Program-made: the position numbers and the translations under genes
Shown here: positions 62,591 through 64,000 of the stretch, one piece after another
Position numbering within the stretch: position 1 is the first letter of the stretch
Layout: every line of letters starts with the position of its first letter
The notes under the pieces: model-generated
Told to the model about the DNA's origin: nothing
Database searches by the model: none
The model's input: only the letters and a program-made list of their open reading frames with translations
NCBI GenBank assembly: GCA_964247295.1
Contig: CAXTTV010000003.1
Coordinates: forward strand, 5,446 to 69,445
Direction of reading: 5' to 3'
Source: CAXTTV01 sp964247295
Lineage (GTDB): Bacteria > Chloroflexota > Ktedonobacteria > Ktedonobacterales > Ktedonobacteraceae
Length of the DNA stretch: 64,000 bases

Positions 62591-63556
62591 TTAATTCACC
62601 ACAAGCTCGCCAGAATGCCAGATATCGAGAGAATGCTTTAGAGAATCGATATAGGCCTTCTCATCGTTATTATCTGCCTGAGGGGCGTAGGTTGGAATAA
62701 TCGTCTCGAACGTCGTCTTATCTAACTGAGCAACATAAAGATTGCGTATCAGCTTATACCACTCTTCAAAGCCAACCTCCCAGCTAGGATAATGTGAATA
62801 GCCATCAGGGCAGGGGAAATCTTTTGTACAGCGGATATTCCCAAGAGAGAACGTCACACGGGCCTCGCCCTGGGTACCCATTGTACTCTCATGCAAAAAG
62901 AAAGCCAGCGCCACTGCTGGATCAATTTCGTATTTCACACCCAGATCGTAGAGCGTTTTACCTTTACCCGCAGCCGGCGAATGATAAGCATCGAGCACCT
63001 TATTGATAAAATCAACCGTCACCGTCGGCTTATTCAGAACCGCATAGGCACCACCTTTAGATACTGGTGGAGCATCCTTTTTTATCGGCAACGGCTTATC
63101 GCTTTTCTGCCATGTACTCACCTTATCCACCGATCCACCCACCTGAACTGAATAGGCACCGCCGCCGGAGAACGTCACAATCTGGGGAGAGTCCGAGGGG
63201 CGTTGGAAAGCGGAAGCCATCAATAAAACACTACCGCCCAATACTACGAGCAGCATACAGATCAGTAGTGGTCGTAACCAGCTTCCATGACGCTGAAACT
63301 CACGAGTCAGCTCATGCCTATCGGGGATCTCCACCACCCGGTTCGGACGGTTACGCGCGGACTCGGAAAGCATCATTGGAGTCTCTGGTAGAACCTCCGT
63401 CACATAGGCATCGCCCAGAAAGCGAGTAGTGCGACCGGAAGGATCGGTCTGCTGGATCTGTATACTCTCCTCCAAAGCCCTGGTGCGGCGCGCCACTGGC
63501 TCAAAAAGAGGCTCATCTGGCTCAAGGGACCTGTTTCCATATCTACCACCAGCCAT
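62591..63556 (-). CDS. Membrane-anchored lysozyme/glucosaminidase-like protein
   Basis: 321 residues. A charged cytoplasmic N terminus (~95 residues), one transmembrane helix (LLICMLLVVLGGSVLLMASAF), a linker, and a C-terminal lysozyme-like domain with a probable catalytic Glu in FFLHESTMGTQG and a GNIRCTKDFPCPDGYSHY segment. It resembles glucosaminidase-type murein hydrolases. The substrate is presumably peptidoglycan. ATG 63556 is chosen: AAAGGAGG lies 6 nt upstream; the upstream TTG lies directly against it. Confidence 0.8.
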   Translation of the reverse strand: MAGGRYGNRSLEPDEPLFEPVARRTRALEESIQIQQTDPSGRTTRFLGDAYVTEVLPETPMMLSESARNRPNRVVEIPDRHELTREFQRHGSWLRPLLICMLLVVLGGSVLLMASAFQRPSDSPQIVTFSGGGAYSVQVGGSVDKVSTWQKSDKPLPIKKDAPPVSKGGAYAVLNKPTVTVDFINKVLDAYHSPAAGKGKTLYDLGVKYEIDPAVALAFFLHESTMGTQGEARVTFSLGNIRCTKDFPCPDGYSHYPSWEVGFEEWYKLIRNLYVAQLDKTTFETIIPTYAPQADNNDEKAYIDSLKHSLDIWHSGELVVN

Positions 63557-64000
63557 AAGCAACCTCCTTTAGTATAAGCATATATGTCACCTTTTAGACC
63601 CTCCCAGCAATCCTGATTGGGCGAGGAAACTGCGTAATGGCTAACACCTGAGATCTCTCCTATCAGCAATAATCTCTACCAGTCATATACGTATTACGAA
63701 CGATACATCAAAAAGGTGCAAATTTGTAGGCCGTTAAAGCTGTAGTACAGAAGGCCGGACACAATCCAGATGTTCTTTTCTTTTTCCCGCCTTTTAGAGA
63801 AACAGCATCCTGATATATAGAAACATACCAGATCACTTAATAATGATGGTAGCATCTAGTGAGCTCAAGTGTCAAACATACTTATATTTAACTGAACAGT
63901 AGAAACTCTGTTTTTCCTCACTTTTGAAGAGTCTAATTTATAAATTCACTAAGATTGCACTTTTCCAACCGAAACGATCTAGGCAGAGAGCAAGGCACAG
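63557..64000. other. Right-edge intergenic region
   Basis: 444 AT-rich bases at the window edge upstream of the lysozyme-like gene. I see no supported gene, RNA or repeat. Confidence 0.45.

Overview
The window looks like a chromosomal stretch from a Ktedonobacteria-type Chloroflexota bacterium. This is inferred from gene content and style: a fused biotin carboxylase/BCCP, several zinc-ribbon plus transmembrane plus BACON-like secreted proteins with low-complexity linkers, an Rrf2-sufC-sufD unit, a RicT homologue with a Cys-rich tail, system II cytochrome c assembly, and moderately GC-rich DNA. A 10-N assembly gap lies at 3226-3235. I see no tRNA, rRNA, CRISPR array, phage or intact insertion sequence.

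Layout. 1-2246 (minus): Fe-S cluster assembly (Rrf2 regulator, sufC, partial sufD). 2313-3843 (minus): an XRE/NB-ARC ATPase broken by the gap. 4142-12246 (plus): an acyl-CoA carboxylase/dehydrogenase operon with an atypical SDR, then a methyltransferase and an amidase. 12469-16241: a zinc-ribbon BACON protein, a 2Fe-2S ferredoxin-like protein with an altered ligand, and a zinc-ribbon membrane protein. 16672-19430 (plus): proline dehydrogenase, an NlpC/P60 peptidase and a gamma-carbonic-anhydrase-like protein. 19467-23473: pseudokinase, PH-like membrane protein, molybdate-type ABC ATPase divergent from an HxlR regulator, HIT protein. 23725-34016 (minus): aldehyde dehydrogenase, SPFH protein, ricT, ANTAR regulator, DAHP synthase with an attenuator leader, GlcG-like protein, LipM-like transferase and tgt. 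34435-40582 (plus): zinc-ribbon protein and two tandem RelA/SpoT homologues. 40666-43377 (minus): sigma-70, DedA and a membrane protein. 43398-52416 (mostly plus): dut, J-domain protein, a frameshifted gene, TerC, CcsA, and an acyl-CoA ligase/RAM/ThDP-enzyme group. 52457-63556: SUKH-like protein, giant BACON protein, nfo, scpB, clpB, an HATPase-REC-LuxR fusion and a lysozyme-like membrane protein.

Most striking observations. (1) The DAHP synthase gene has a consensus promoter, a roughly 230-nt leader, an unannotated 20-codon peptide with an FSYYYWF run, crossing complementary segments and an intrinsic terminator. This looks like an aromatic amino-acid attenuator. (2) Two adjacent RSH genes look complementary: the first keeps the HD hydrolase residues but has a damaged synthetase loop, and the second is the reverse. 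(3) Several genes have a -10 box 6-8 nt before the start codon, which suggests leaderless mRNAs. (4) Degenerate signalling proteins are present: a pseudokinase, and an HATPase-like domain fused ahead of a NarL-type regulator.

Promoters found by eye mostly follow a TTGNNN-N17/18-TANANT pattern, in keeping with the housekeeping sigma factor encoded here.
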